From the IMG/VR virus record IMGVR_UViG_3300042691_025822, positions 1 to 26,646 of that record: a DNA stretch of 26,646 nucleotides, one strand, 5' to 3'. A model generated the notes under the pieces. It was not told the DNA's origin, did no database searches, and saw only the letters and a list, made by a program, of their open reading frames with translations. A program made the translations under genes and the position numbers. This DNA comes from a virus. The first letter of the stretch is position 1. Each line of letters begins with the position of its first letter. Shown here piece by piece: positions 15,572-24,400 of the stretch.

Positions 15572-15930
15572 CCACTGCCGGCCCCGTCGAAACCCAGTCG
15601 CAAGAAAACGCTCGCCTGGCTGGAGAGGCAAAGCGGCTGGGGATTGTCGGCTTTGTGCCTGAGGATCGCCCCGAACCTGCTGAGCCCATCTGCTGGATAT
15701 GGCCCGAGAACCTGGATGCGTTCGAGTGGTGGTGCCGGGTCTGGACGCAATGGAACTGGGCCACCAACTACACCCCTGAGGGGCATCCGTACCGGGTTCG
15801 CACGGGCCTCAACTACTCGGCGGTGATCGACCTGGCAAGCCTTCGCCGCGGCCGTGGCGCGGTGGCTGTGCTGATGGACGAGCTAGGGGTGATCGAGCAG
15901 GAGCTTCTGTCACTGTTGAGGGGTGCCTAG
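15568..15930 (+). CDS. DUF1799-like second chaperone segment (gpT-like)
   Basis: A 120-aa frame with the DUF1799 pattern: 'IWPENLDAFEWWCRVWTQWN' (about 44-63), then 'GLNYSAVIDLASLR' (80 on), and a C-terminal helix DELGVIEQELLSLL. In related phages this region is expressed as the C-terminal part of the frameshifted chaperone and contacts the tape measure. It may also be translated alone from ATG 15568 (ATGA overlap), but expression through the GGGAAAA site is the likelier main route. Its TAG abuts the tape measure ATG. Confidence 0.75.
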   Translation: MTTAGPVETQSQENARLAGEAKRLGIVGFVPEDRPEPAEPICWIWPENLDAFEWWCRVWTQWNWATNYTPEGHPYRVRTGLNYSAVIDLASLRRGRGAVAVLMDELGVIEQELLSLLRGA

Positions 15931-18813
15931 ATGGCGGTGAATTTTGATGCTGTTCTGAAGATCGGCGCCCAGGTCACGGGCATGGGGGCAGTTGCCCAGC
16001 TTGGCAGAGAAATCAACAAGGTGGCGGAGGCGACCCGTGGAGGATTTACCGCCACAATCAACAGCGCCTCCTGGCAGGCTGCTGCAGCTGGCGCGACTGC
16101 CGTTGGCGTTGCCCTTGCGACCAGCACCAAAGCAGCCATTGATTTTGAGACCAGCGTCTCCCAGGTGCGCAAGGTCATGGATGGCCTGGAGACGCCCCGA
16201 GCGATTCAGGAGATGTCGGATGAGATCATTGATCTATCTAAGCAATTCCCGATCGCGGCGAAGGGCTTTGCGGAGATCTACGCAGCGGCCGGCGCGTCGG
16301 GTATCGCCAGGGGTGAGGTGCGGCAGTTTGCCGAAGATGTTGCAAAGATCAGCATTGCTTTCAATATGACGGCAGACGAGGCCGGTTCGTCTATTGCAAA
16401 GATGCGAACGAGCATGAATCTAACCCAGCCAGAAGTAATGAAATTGGCTGATTCAATGAATGAACTTGATAAAGCTGGCGCCGCTAATGGCCAGCAGTTG
16501 ATTAATTTTGCCTTGCGATCTGGCGCTGTTGGCCAGCAGGCAGGGTTGACGGCCGAGCAGGTTGCAGGCTTTGGCGCGGCAATGATCTCGGCCGGCGTTG
16601 AAACCGAGATCGCCGCCACCAGCTTCAACAACATGGTAAAAGCCCTCACGCGGGGGGATTCCATGACGGATCGCCAGATCAGAGCGCTGCAGACCCTGGG
16701 GATGGCGTCTGGCCAGGCCGCCACGGCCATCAGCACGGCCCAAGACGAGATGGCGCGATCGGCCGAGGATCGACGCTATGAAAACGCCCTGAACCGCCGC
16801 AAGGATGGCGCGATCAGGATTGCCGAGACGGAGACAAACGGCGTTTTGCGGGAAGCCCAAAGGCGAATGGATGAACAGCTAAAGATTCTGGATCAATTTG
16901 TATCGCAAGAGGAAAAAACGCTGAACATAAATTACAGAAATATTGAGACGGCAGAGCGCCGTCGAACCGAAGACCTGTTGGAGGAATTGCGCGAGCGTGT
17001 CACTGGCACTGATCAAGCATCCCAAGACTATCTCAAGAGCGAACGTCGGGCCATAGAGGATGCTTCCCAGTTAAGGATGGACGCAATTAACGAAAGGAAA
17101 GATCAAGAATTGCAAAAAGTCAGAGACATGGCCGATGAAGAAAAGAAATTACACGAAGAAAGCGCGGCGGCATTCAAGCAAGCCGAGCAAGAAAAACTAG
17201 ACAGCAAGAAAAAGCAAATAGAATCATCGTTCACAGAAGAGCGAGCGTTATACGATGGCCAGCAAAAGGTTCTAAAGATTCAACAAGACGAAGCCGCTAG
17301 GAAGTCGGGCGAAAGTGCAGGGCTGCTACTGGCCAGAAACATGATAACCAACGCAGAACCCACGATAATTGCGATGCTCGATAAGATCAAAAGCCTGCCC
17401 AAGGAGTTGCAGCTGCCTACGTTTACCGACTTCTTTGGCGATGAGGCTAGGGGTCTATATCCGATGATTAACAATACGCAGAAGCTTGCAGAAATGCTAA
17501 AAGTCGCCAGCGACCAAGCCAAGAACATGGAATCGGTTACGGCTGAGGCTGGCATTATGATGGAAACCACTGCAGCGCAAATGCTGCTAGCAAGAAACAA
17601 CGTAGAGTCTCTGCAGATTGAAATAGGCAATCAACTGTTACCCTTGATCAAAGAGCTAATTCCTGGGTTTGTTGGAGTAGTTCAAGCAATCTCAGGCTTT
17701 GCCGAAGCCAATCCACTGCTCACGCAAATGGCCATTGGGGTTGGCGCGATTGGCGCTGCGGCGATCATTGCCCTGCCCGTCGTGGCTGGGCTGGTGATGT
17801 CGATCCAGACCATCGCAGGACTTGGCCTCGGCGCCACCTTTGCCGGCTGGGCTGGGGCCTTACCTGCAGTGGTGGCAGGTCTTACGGGCATCGCCGGCAC
17901 TATCGCCTCAGTAGCAACCGGCCTAGCCGCCCTGGTGGCCGGGTTCGTCTCCGCCCCTGTCTTGATCGGCGCGGCTGCCGTCGCTACGGCCGTTGCGATT
18001 TTCAGCTTCCGCGACCAGATTGCCGATGCTTTCCGGGGGCTGTTCGATCTGATCGCCAACCCAACTACCGGGTTCATCGCAATGATCGGCGGTGGCTGGA
18101 ACATAATGATGGACGGCATCAGCAGCTACGTCGGCAACATCCTGCCGAACATCACCGAAAACTGGACCGCCTTCATTGACACGATCATCGGCCCAGAGAA
18201 TGGCCTGCTCGCCCGTTTGGGGCAGACCTGGAACAGCGCCATGGATTCGATGCGCGACTATGCGGTGGGGCTGGTGCGGCCCATCACCGATGCCTGGGAA
18301 TCCATCATTGGCACGGTGCGGGGGGTGATCAATGGAGCTCTGAGCCTGGCCGGCCGCGCCGTCAACAGCTTTATCGATCAGATCAACCGCCTCATTCAGG
18401 CTGCCAATTCAGTGAGCGCGGCTGTGCGTGGCCCGCAGCTGGGGATGATTCAGCCCGTCGAGGTGCCGCAGTTTGCCGTAGGCGGCCGGGTGGATCGGCC
18501 AACGCTGATCATGGCCGGCGAAGCAGGCCCTGAATACATCGTGCCTCAGCGGAAAGTTCCGCAGTTCATCCAGGCGCAGATGGGGGATCAAAGCCTTGGC
18601 ATCCGCCAGGGTGGCAGCGGCTCCAGAGGAGCAGCCAGCAGCAGCTTTACCGCTGAGTTCAAACTCAACCATACCGGCCCGGTCTACCGGCTTCCCGATA
18701 ACACCGACGCCATAACCCTGGCAGACGCCGAGGCCATCACCGCCAGAGCACTGGAGGACTACGAAACCTACCGGGTGAGCATTGATGGCCGCCGTGCGAT
18801 AGGGATTGCCTGA
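15931..18813 (+). CDS. Tail tape measure protein, TP901 type
   Basis: A 960-aa protein that fixes tail length and is ejected with the DNA. The TP901 domain begins near 70 (FETSVSQVRKVMDGLE) and continues with GFAEIYAAAGASGI and ALRSGAVGQQAGLTAEQVAG to LQTLGMASGQA at about 253-263. It then resumes at about 475 (TIIAMLDKIKSLPKEL, FTDFFGDEARGLYPMI). The intervening 200 residues (about 268-465) are a highly charged helical, coiled-coil-like insert. Residues 600-695 are strongly hydrophobic, as expected for the part that may enter the host membrane. The C-terminus has the typical 'FAVGGRVDRPTLIMAGEAGP EYIVP' segment. By the usual rule of about 0.15 nm per residue, the tail would be roughly 140-145 nm. 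It overlaps the next gene as TGATG. Confidence 0.93.
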   Translation: MAVNFDAVLKIGAQVTGMGAVAQLGREINKVAEATRGGFTATINSASWQAAAAGATAVGVALATSTKAAIDFETSVSQVRKVMDGLETPRAIQEMSDEIIDLSKQFPIAAKGFAEIYAAAGASGIARGEVRQFAEDVAKISIAFNMTADEAGSSIAKMRTSMNLTQPEVMKLADSMNELDKAGAANGQQLINFALRSGAVGQQAGLTAEQVAGFGAAMISAGVETEIAATSFNNMVKALTRGDSMTDRQIRALQTLGMASGQAATAISTAQDEMARSAEDRRYENALNRRKDGAIRIAETETNGVLREAQRRMDEQLKILDQFVSQEEKTLNINYRNIETAERRRTEDLLEELRERVTGTDQASQDYLKSERRAIEDASQLRMDAINERKDQELQKVRDMADEEKKLHEESAAAFKQAEQEKLDSKKKQIESSFTEERALYDGQQKVLKIQQDEAARKSGESAGLLLARNMITNAEPTIIAMLDKIKSLPKELQLPTFTDFFGDEARGLYPMINNTQKLAEMLKVASDQAKNMESVTAEAGIMMETTAAQMLLARNNVESLQIEIGNQLLPLIKELIPGFVGVVQAISGFAEANPLLTQMAIGVGAIGAAAIIALPVVAGLVMSIQTIAGLGLGATFAGWAGALPAVVAGLTGIAGTIASVATGLAALVAGFVSAPVLIGAAAVATAVAIFSFRDQIADAFRGLFDLIANPTTGFIAMIGGGWNIMMDGISSYVGNILPNITENWTAFIDTIIGPENGLLARLGQTWNSAMDSMRDYAVGLVRPITDAWESIIGTVRGVINGALSLAGRAVNSFIDQINRLIQAANSVSAAVRGPQLGMIQPVEVPQFAVGGRVDRPTLIMAGEAGPEYIVPQRKVPQFIQAQMGDQSLGIRQGGSGSRGAASSSFTAEFKLNHTGPVYRLPDNTDAITLADAEAITARALEDYETYRVSIDGRRAIGIA

Positions 18814-19298
18814 TGGCGGACTACGGCCCCCGCGTCTACACCCAGACACTGAAATGGATGGACAGCAGCGGCAACGCAAAGGCCCGCTGGCACCGTCTCG
18901 ATGGGATCAACAACAGCCCCTTCACTTCCTTTGATGCCGGCGATGGCGACGGGCTGCAGTCCTGGGAGTTTCAGGAGTTCTACTGCCCAGGGTTTGACTC
19001 AGGCTTAACGACCGGATCGGTTGAGATCGTGTGCGCCTATTCTCCCGCTGTCATGGCCCTGGCGCTTCAGGCAAACGCCAATCAATGGCTGATTGAGGTG
19101 ACTCAGTTCGAGGTTGTCCTGGGCGGGCTCAGCAGGGTTGATTCGGTCCTGGCGGGCAGCATCACCGCCAGCGGCCCTCTCACCGGCATCACGATCACCG
19201 GCACCATCTCGCCGCCCCCGGTTGCCGTGACCTTCCCGCCAATCACGCTCACGCAAGAATTGATCGGTACGCCCTGCGTGTTGGATTTTTCGACATGA
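18813..19298 (+). CDS. Minor tail protein (distal tail, gpM/gpL-like position)
   Basis: A 161-aa, beta-rich protein lying between the tape measure and the tip protein, the position of the lambda gpM/gpL genes and of distal-tail proteins in other siphoviruses. Visible features are an N-terminal YGPRVYTQTLKWMDSSG, the acidic FTSFDAGDGDGLQSWEFQEF and a Pro-rich ISPPPVAVTFPPITL before the C-terminal ...PCVLDFST. I cannot tie it to a single family. It is coupled to both neighbours (TGATG at 18811 and ATGA at 19295). Confidence 0.6.
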   Translation: MADYGPRVYTQTLKWMDSSGNAKARWHRLDGINNSPFTSFDAGDGDGLQSWEFQEFYCPGFDSGLTTGSVEIVCAYSPAVMALALQANANQWLIEVTQFEVVLGGLSRVDSVLAGSITASGPLTGITITGTISPPPVAVTFPPITLTQELIGTPCVLDFST

Positions 19299-21433
19299 TT
19301 GCATTCAAGTCCAGTAGCCCAGGCGGCAGCAGATACGGGAAGGCGTCAGTCCCTGTAGGCAAGAGCGGGGCCGTGGCCCTTGGCGGCTCGGCCCGGCCCG
19401 GGGCCATCAATGGCGCCGAGGCCAACAGCTCTTGGAATTCCAACCAGCAAGCGATGACTTTGCTGGAGAGGGCCCCGATTGTTTGGTGTCGGCGCGTTGG
19501 TGATAGCTGCGGCAGCCCCTCGAATGATGCCGTTGGCGGGGTCTTGGTGTCACCAAAGGCCACGGCATGTCGGTTTGACACCCCATTGTTGGAGGGCCAG
19601 CCCGTGGCCAATGCCGTCGCGGCCAAGTATCGCTTAGTCGTCTCCCAGGGCAAGCTTGGCGGGATCTCGGTCAACGGTGTTTTCCAGGGTCGCTGCAGGG
19701 TTGGGCAGTTCAGCCAGTCCTATGGCCCGAAAACTGCTGGCACTTGGACACCCGGCAATTTTCTGGTTGCTGTTTATTCGGGCTCTCAGTTAATTGCCAA
19801 CAAAGTAGATGCACCGACACAATGCGGAACGGTTGGCACGCATAAAGATCTGACAACTGTTTCGTTTAGCGTTACATACTTTAACGGCTTTGATGTTGCC
19901 GGTGTTGGCCTGCCAGACCGTGGCTTCTGGAAGCGACAAATCCATTTATTCATCCGCAATGGAGTCGAAACGACTAGGCTGCTGGACAATACTTACGGCA
20001 GTTCTAACAACTTAGCTGATCTTTATTTATACTTACTAAACAATGACGGACGCACAGCAGAGGTTCAGATTGATCCGGAGTCACTGACCGCAGCGGCTCG
20101 GTTTATGGACGTTAATGGGCTCTACTGGAATGGGGTGCTATCGGAGCCGACCAGCATAAGCGACTGGATGAGTAAGGTCGGGCCTTATTTCATGGTGCGT
20201 GAAACCAAAATCGCTGGGCGCTATGGCCTGCGGCCGTTGCTGCCGGTTACGCCATCTGGGGCTATTGACACTGAGCCGCTGCGGCCGAAATGGGTGTTTG
20301 ACGGCAAGGCAATTGTTGATGGTAGCTACACCTGGCAGACGGCAAGCGCTGATGCCAAGAGGCCTTATAGGGCCGTGGCGGCATGGCGCCAACAGGGGGC
20401 AGAAGGATTGTCGAGAATGACCCGAACCACAGAGGTAGCCTATAGCGACACTCCAGACACCGCGAAGACAGAAGAGCACGACCTGTATCAGTTTGCAACA
20501 TCAGAATTGCACGTTGTCAGGGCGATGCGATTTGCCCAGGCCAAACGGCGATACATCACCCACTCGGCAACGGTGGCAATCAGAGCGGGCTTTTGGAATT
20601 CAACCTTAGGGGAAGGTGAGTTAATTCAACTGCAGCAAGACCGCGAGGACGTGGATGGGGTGAGCAGCCCCATGGTCGAGCTCTACTGGATCGTCAGCGC
20701 CAACACCGGCCGCGAGGGCACCCTGACCCTGCAGCTAGAGCACTGCCCGACCGATGGCTTGGGCCGGTCCCTGGTGGCCCGGGACGTGGCAGCGGTGCAG
20801 ATTGACGGAACGATCCTGTTGACTGGCGACACCGCCCCCAACTGTGACGCTGACCCCAGCAGGGCCACTGATTGCAGCATCCCAGCGCCCGATGAAGAGA
20901 GTTGGACTAGCGAGGAGGTTTGGTTTTACGGGCGCTACGGCCGGCGGCCGCTACCCGGCGAATATGTGGGCGGTGGATTCTCTAGCCGCAGCCCCGGTAG
21001 TGGTGGCCCCGGCGACGGTGGCGGCGGCGGTGGTGGTGGCGGTGGTGGCGGGCCTACTGCCCCCCTGCCTCCCACTGGCCCCGTCGATCCTCCTGGAATC
21101 CCATCCTGGCCCGGTACCCCCGATGGCCCGGCAGACCCCCCGTTACCGCCAAAGCCTCCGCAGAATTACACGAAATATGTGTTGCTTTTGGGATTTGTCA
21201 AAATCGAAGAGCCGAATAAGGGCGCAGTTGAAATTGTGCAAGTTGATGTTCCCATTGAACTAGGTCAAACTGCATATATCCATGGCAGCTCTGACAACTC
21301 TTTTACTTATGTTCAAAAAGTTAACGCAGACGGCACATTCGCAGCTCTGTCAAATTATCAACATTTGAGAGACGGGACTTTTATGGGAAACTGGGGCTGG
21401 GAATGGAAAACCCGCTCACTAGGCCCCGTCTGA
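19295..21433 (+). CDS. J-like tail tip / host-specificity protein
   Basis: A 712-aa protein forming the tail tip and probably touching the receptor. The N-terminal half contains many strands and three Cys-containing segments. Residues 285-305 (ISDWMSKVGPYFMVRETKIAGRYGL) and 430-450 (ITHSATVAIRAGFWNSTLGEGELI) match the tip/hub region that in J-like proteins assembles the tail cap. After about 545 the sequence changes: a Ser/Gly-rich stretch, 12 consecutive glycines (575-586), a Pro-rich stretch and then a separate beta domain (about 628-712, beginning YTKYVLLLGFVKIEE). The C-terminal domain follows a flexible linker and is AT-richer, which suggests an exchangeable receptor-binding module. Position after tape measure and minor tail protein fits J. 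Confidence 0.75.
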   Translation: MIAFKSSSPGGSRYGKASVPVGKSGAVALGGSARPGAINGAEANSSWNSNQQAMTLLERAPIVWCRRVGDSCGSPSNDAVGGVLVSPKATACRFDTPLLEGQPVANAVAAKYRLVVSQGKLGGISVNGVFQGRCRVGQFSQSYGPKTAGTWTPGNFLVAVYSGSQLIANKVDAPTQCGTVGTHKDLTTVSFSVTYFNGFDVAGVGLPDRGFWKRQIHLFIRNGVETTRLLDNTYGSSNNLADLYLYLLNNDGRTAEVQIDPESLTAAARFMDVNGLYWNGVLSEPTSISDWMSKVGPYFMVRETKIAGRYGLRPLLPVTPSGAIDTEPLRPKWVFDGKAIVDGSYTWQTASADAKRPYRAVAAWRQQGAEGLSRMTRTTEVAYSDTPDTAKTEEHDLYQFATSELHVVRAMRFAQAKRRYITHSATVAIRAGFWNSTLGEGELIQLQQDREDVDGVSSPMVELYWIVSANTGREGTLTLQLEHCPTDGLGRSLVARDVAAVQIDGTILLTGDTAPNCDADPSRATDCSIPAPDEESWTSEEVWFYGRYGRRPLPGEYVGGGFSSRSPGSGGPGDGGGGGGGGGGGGPTAPLPPTGPVDPPGIPSWPGTPDGPADPPLPPKPPQNYTKYVLLLGFVKIEEPNKGAVEIVQVDVPIELGQTAYIHGSSDNSFTYVQKVNADGTFAALSNYQHLRDGTFMGNWGWEWKTRSLGPV
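21017..21052 (+). repeat. GGN run encoding 12 glycines
   Basis: Twelve consecutive glycine codons (mostly GGC/GGT, ending GGG) lie in frame in the tail tip gene. They form the hinge between the tip body and its C-terminal domain. Tandem GGY triplets can change in number by replication slippage without breaking the frame. Confidence 0.9.
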
Positions 21434-21434
21434 A

Positions 21435-22655
21435 ATGGCCAACTTCCCGGCACTTCGCCCCGCTACCGTCCAGATCACTCCCGGCGCGGTGCCTACCACC
21501 CTGACAGCGGGCTATGACGGCAGCACAACAACCAGCACAGCCGACCTGGTGCCGACCGGTGACGTGCTCGATCTGACATTTGAGGGGATCACCGAGACCG
21601 AAGCCCGCAGCGTGCCCGATCACCAGCAGTCCCAACGGGGCCAATCGTTTCTGTTCAGCTCCACCACCCTGGCTGCATCGCGGACCCCGCCAGGGTTTCA
21701 GTGGGCCTACGCCCAACCGGTCAGCCAGGACGATATTCGAGCGGTTGAGGGGACTGAGTTCTACCGGCTGGTTGTCCGGTTTGTTGGCGTTTGGATTCGA
21801 CGCGCCTCAACCCCATCCGCATCTACCCGAATCGAGCTGAGAACCACAGCGGCCAAGGCCTTGCCGGCAGGCACCCCTTTAGCATCCACGGCCCTGCGGT
21901 TGACAACATTTGCGGCGGGGATGGCCACCGGCACGCCGTCCCAGTTAGCATTTCTCCTATTGAAAACCACCCCAGCAAACGTCAGGGTTCCGACCGGTGA
22001 AGATTTTTATTGGCCTGAAACTTTGCTGCTGTGTGGATTTAATGGAACCAATGGATCGCAGACATTTGTAGACGAAGGCCCTCTAGGGCTAACGCTTTCG
22101 GCGGTAGGCAATGCGGAAATATCAACTGAGCAATCAGTGTTTGGCGGTAGCTCGCTTAAACTTACACAACCAGATCAAACCAGCCCCGCTAGCGCGGTTC
22201 AATTGCCGACAGATTCTAGGCTGGTAATACCAGGTGAATTTACGCTTGACCTTCGCATCAGAATGCTTAGCTCAAAAAACAATACGATCCTAGCCAAAAA
22301 TAACCCTGAAAACTTTGTTGGCATAGATACAAGCCAAAACAATATATATATGCTTTACTCTAGCGGCCAAGCCTACCAAGCATACTCTCCACCGATTAAT
22401 ACATGGCTAGCGTTAAGATACACCAGAAAGCTAAACCCCAGCGCCACAGCATGGATTTACTATTATTTTGCCAACGGTGAGTTGTTGATGGCTAGAGACT
22501 CACAGCCTCTGGTAAATTTGGATTTTTCCGGCGCACGAATTGGTTGGCGTGAATCTGCGGGAGCCCACGCTTATATTGACGAGCTGCGGTTATCGGCAAT
22601 TTGCAGGGGAACCACGGCCTACACCGTGGACGCCGCACCATTTCCCCGGACATAG
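21435..22655 (+). CDS. Tail protein with C-terminal LamG/concanavalin-like domain
   Basis: A 406-aa protein starting one base after the J-like stop. Residues 1-190 are a beta-rich N-terminal part (LTAGYDGSTTTSTADLVPTG, FQWAYAQPVSQDDIRAVEG) that probably anchors to the tail. Residues 195-400 have the LamG-like layout common at phage receptor-binding ends: LLLCGFNGTNGSQTFVDEGP, SVFGGSSLKL, EFTLDLRIRML, WLALRYTRKL and finally YIDELRLSAICRGTTAY. LamG-like domains bind sugars or surface polymers, so a receptor or adsorption role is likely. About 22000-22530 is AT-richer. The gene converges with the - strand block 19 bases on. Confidence 0.72.
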   Translation: MANFPALRPATVQITPGAVPTTLTAGYDGSTTTSTADLVPTGDVLDLTFEGITETEARSVPDHQQSQRGQSFLFSSTTLAASRTPPGFQWAYAQPVSQDDIRAVEGTEFYRLVVRFVGVWIRRASTPSASTRIELRTTAAKALPAGTPLASTALRLTTFAAGMATGTPSQLAFLLLKTTPANVRVPTGEDFYWPETLLLCGFNGTNGSQTFVDEGPLGLTLSAVGNAEISTEQSVFGGSSLKLTQPDQTSPASAVQLPTDSRLVIPGEFTLDLRIRMLSSKNNTILAKNNPENFVGIDTSQNNIYMLYSSGQAYQAYSPPINTWLALRYTRKLNPSATAWIYYYFANGELLMARDSQPLVNLDFSGARIGWRESAGAHAYIDELRLSAICRGTTAYTVDAAPFPRT

Positions 22656-22674
22656 CTGGCGGCACTGGGTCGGC

Positions 22675-23016
22675 TCACACCGCCCGTAGCTCAACCCCAG
22701 TGACCTGCCACAGCCCCCCAGGCAGCAAGGCCCAGGATGGCGCCGACGCATATCGCCATCGAACCGGGACCGGCGGTATGGCACGCCCCACCCAAACCGC
22801 AGAGGGCAGCTCCCAGGATGCCAATAGCCCAACGATCCTGAAGTGCTCCTCAAAGTCGTCGAACTGCGCGGGGGTGAACACCGGCAACGGCAAGCTCACG
22901 GTCTGGCCAGCCAAGGTGCCGCTCAACAAAAACCGCCGGTCAAGTTCGGCGGCAATATTGAAATCTCCTAGCGTATGCGGCCTCCCGATCGGCAAGCAAG
23001 ATTCAGGGAAATTCAT
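22675..23016 (-). CDS. Small minor-tail-like structural protein
   Basis: A 113-aa protein on the reverse strand. It matches the outline of a small phage virion family: an N-terminal RPHTLGDFNIAAELDRRF, then VFTPAQFDDFEEHFRIVGLL, an 'IPPVPVRWRYASAPSWALLPG' strand and the ending LWQVTGVELRAV, where relatives end 'G.W.V...LEv'. It overlaps the stop of the upstream 283-aa gene by one base (TAATG). Function beyond virion structure is unknown. Confidence 0.6.
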   Translation of the reverse strand: MNFPESCLPIGRPHTLGDFNIAAELDRRFLLSGTLAGQTVSLPLPVFTPAQFDDFEEHFRIVGLLASWELPSAVWVGRAIPPVPVRWRYASAPSWALLPGGLWQVTGVELRAV

Positions 23017-23867
23017 TAAACGTAAACCCCGGCGATATCAAAGAGATTGGCATTAATTGGATAAGCAGCACCCGTGGCAGGGTAGACTATTCCCCAATCT
23101 ACAATCATCAAAACCCTGTCGGCGGTAGCAGCCCCGCCAAGCCTTTGATAGTAAACCACATATCTAGGTGAAACTGTAACGCCCGTAAGGATAATTTGAT
23201 TGGCCTGCACTATGGTTTTGTCGGCAGCATCGTCGCGGGTGATCGTCAACGGGGCAGCCACGCCACCAGCGGTGTAGCCAGTGCCAGTCACCTCGCTGGT
23301 GAGATCCGACCGGAACGAATGGGCGGCGCTAGGGGTGTAGCCAGTGCCTAGCAGCATGGCGTAGTAGTTGCCAGCGCTCAGGTTTATGGTTTTGTTTATA
23401 ATCGCATTAACTGTTGCGTGGGGAATTATGATAGTGCCGCTGCCTACCTGTGCGGTTTCAATTTTTGCTTCTTCGATCCTGAATAATCCGCCAGTGCTGC
23501 TTTGTGCGCTGCCGATGTTGTTGTATCCCAGTACAGTCTGCTCGGAGGGGGTTGCTGAAGGCCGATAGTAATACAGAATCCCACTGGCGCCCGTGATATT
23601 GGCATTCCATGTAACTGGAGCGATAGTTAGGGCATTGATCCCAGTGGTAGTGTTCATTGAGTTGGCAAGCGTTACCGGTTTTCCGCCTGCTGAATAGCCG
23701 GTAACTGGGGTAATCTCACCGCTACCAATTGCGGCCATAGTATCGTGGGTGTCCCTATTAAATACAAAACTGGAAGTCATTAGCTGACCGTAAAATGTGC
23801 CGGTCAGCGGCATGTCGGTAGTGGCCAGGCTGTATTGGGCCCGGTTGCTGAGGATGAAGACAGGCAT
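23016..23867 (-). CDS. Duplicated-domain surface protein (fibre/spike-like)
   Basis: A 283-aa protein made of two related beta-rich units. Unit A (about 20-130) has MLTGTFYGQL-like strands, 'HDTMAAIGSGEITPVTGYSA' and then 'GG..VTLANSM' and 'ILYYYR'. Unit B (about 165-283) repeats the order with 'RSDLTSEVTGTGYTAGGVAA', 'QANQIILTGVTVSPRYVVYY' and 'LMIVDWGIV'. The 'EV.GTGYTAGG' signature is common in phage structural proteins of unknown exact role. Its location on the strand opposite to the tail genes, together with the 113-aa gene, is unusual. It could be a fibre, decoration or adsorption protein. Confidence 0.65.
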   Translation of the reverse strand: MPVFILSNRAQYSLATTDMPLTGTFYGQLMTSSFVFNRDTHDTMAAIGSGEITPVTGYSAGGKPVTLANSMNTTTGINALTIAPVTWNANITGASGILYYYRPSATPSEQTVLGYNNIGSAQSSTGGLFRIEEAKIETAQVGSGTIIIPHATVNAIINKTINLSAGNYYAMLLGTGYTPSAAHSFRSDLTSEVTGTGYTAGGVAAPLTITRDDAADKTIVQANQIILTGVTVSPRYVVYYQRLGGAATADRVLMIVDWGIVYPATGAAYPINANLFDIAGVYV

Positions 23868-23890
23868 TAGGCGCGGCTAGATTGTTGCCA

Positions 23891-24121
23891 CTATGCTACC
23901 GGGCCTGGCAGGGTGTAGTTCCCGTCGAAGCGAGGCCCTAGATAAATGTCGCCAGGGCGAGGGCGGAATCTACGGCTCAGATCAATCACAACGTTGGGGC
24001 TACGAAGATCCACTCCGTACAGCCGTGCCAGCTTGGGGCTGTTGATGAAATGCTCTTGCCCGTCGTTGGCGCTGGTCACGTAGCCAGGGCACAACACATA
24101 GCGGGTTTGGGGGTCGTTCAT
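23891..24121 (-). CDS. Conserved-type small phage protein, function unknown
   Basis: 76 aa from ATG 24121. This start gives an ATGA overlap with the gene upstream; the longer frame back to 24277 is not needed. The protein begins 'YVLCPGYVTSANDGQEHFI' (residues 8-26), then LARLYGVD and ends with 'PGDIYLGPRFDGNYTLPG'. This pattern recurs in small phage proteins with no assigned role, usually near other accessory genes. It has no membrane segment. Confidence 0.65.
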   Translation of the reverse strand: MNDPQTRYVLCPGYVTSANDGQEHFINSPKLARLYGVDLRSPNVVIDLSRRFRPRPGDIYLGPRFDGNYTLPGPVA

Positions 24122-24384
24122 TCGTCCTCTGTCAGTGGGTTGGATGGATCCATGCAGCGATTGCAACCCACCCTGCCGGAGCAGTCGCACAGCCCCTCGA
24201 TATGCGGAAGGTGGGACCAGGCAGCGATGAGGTGGGTGGTGGGTTGCTGGGCGCGGTGACGATGGATCAACTCCCACAGCGGCCCAGGGCGGGGATCCTG
24301 GTGGAGGGTGCCATCGATGACAACCTCCCAGCAGCCGCTGCCCCTAGCATCGGTTCCAACCCGCAACTGAGGCTCGCACGTCAT
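24118..24384 (-). CDS. Small Cys-rich protein, function unknown
   Basis: 88 aa from ATG 24384. The longer frame to 24501 is rejected because those extra residues are antisense to the NblA-like ORF. Residues 1-60 are mixed strands and helices (SGCWEVVIDGTLHQDPRPGP, HLIAAWSHLPHIEG). A tight cysteine cluster, CDCSGRVGCNRC, lies at about 68-79 and could bind a metal. Its ATG (CAT at 24382-24384) overlaps an ATG of the other strand in CATG. It overlaps the 76-aa gene downstream by four bases. Confidence 0.55.
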   Translation of the reverse strand: MTCEPQLRVGTDARGSGCWEVVIDGTLHQDPRPGPLWELIHRHRAQQPTTHLIAAWSHLPHIEGLCDCSGRVGCNRCMDPSNPLTEDE

Positions 24385-24400
24385 GGCACCACAGCCCTGG

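Noticed and set aside
22656-22685. Possible bidirectional terminator between convergent genes (GGCGG ... CCGCC)
   Set aside because: Short stem, loop of about 15 or more bases and no T-run on either side; too weak to list.
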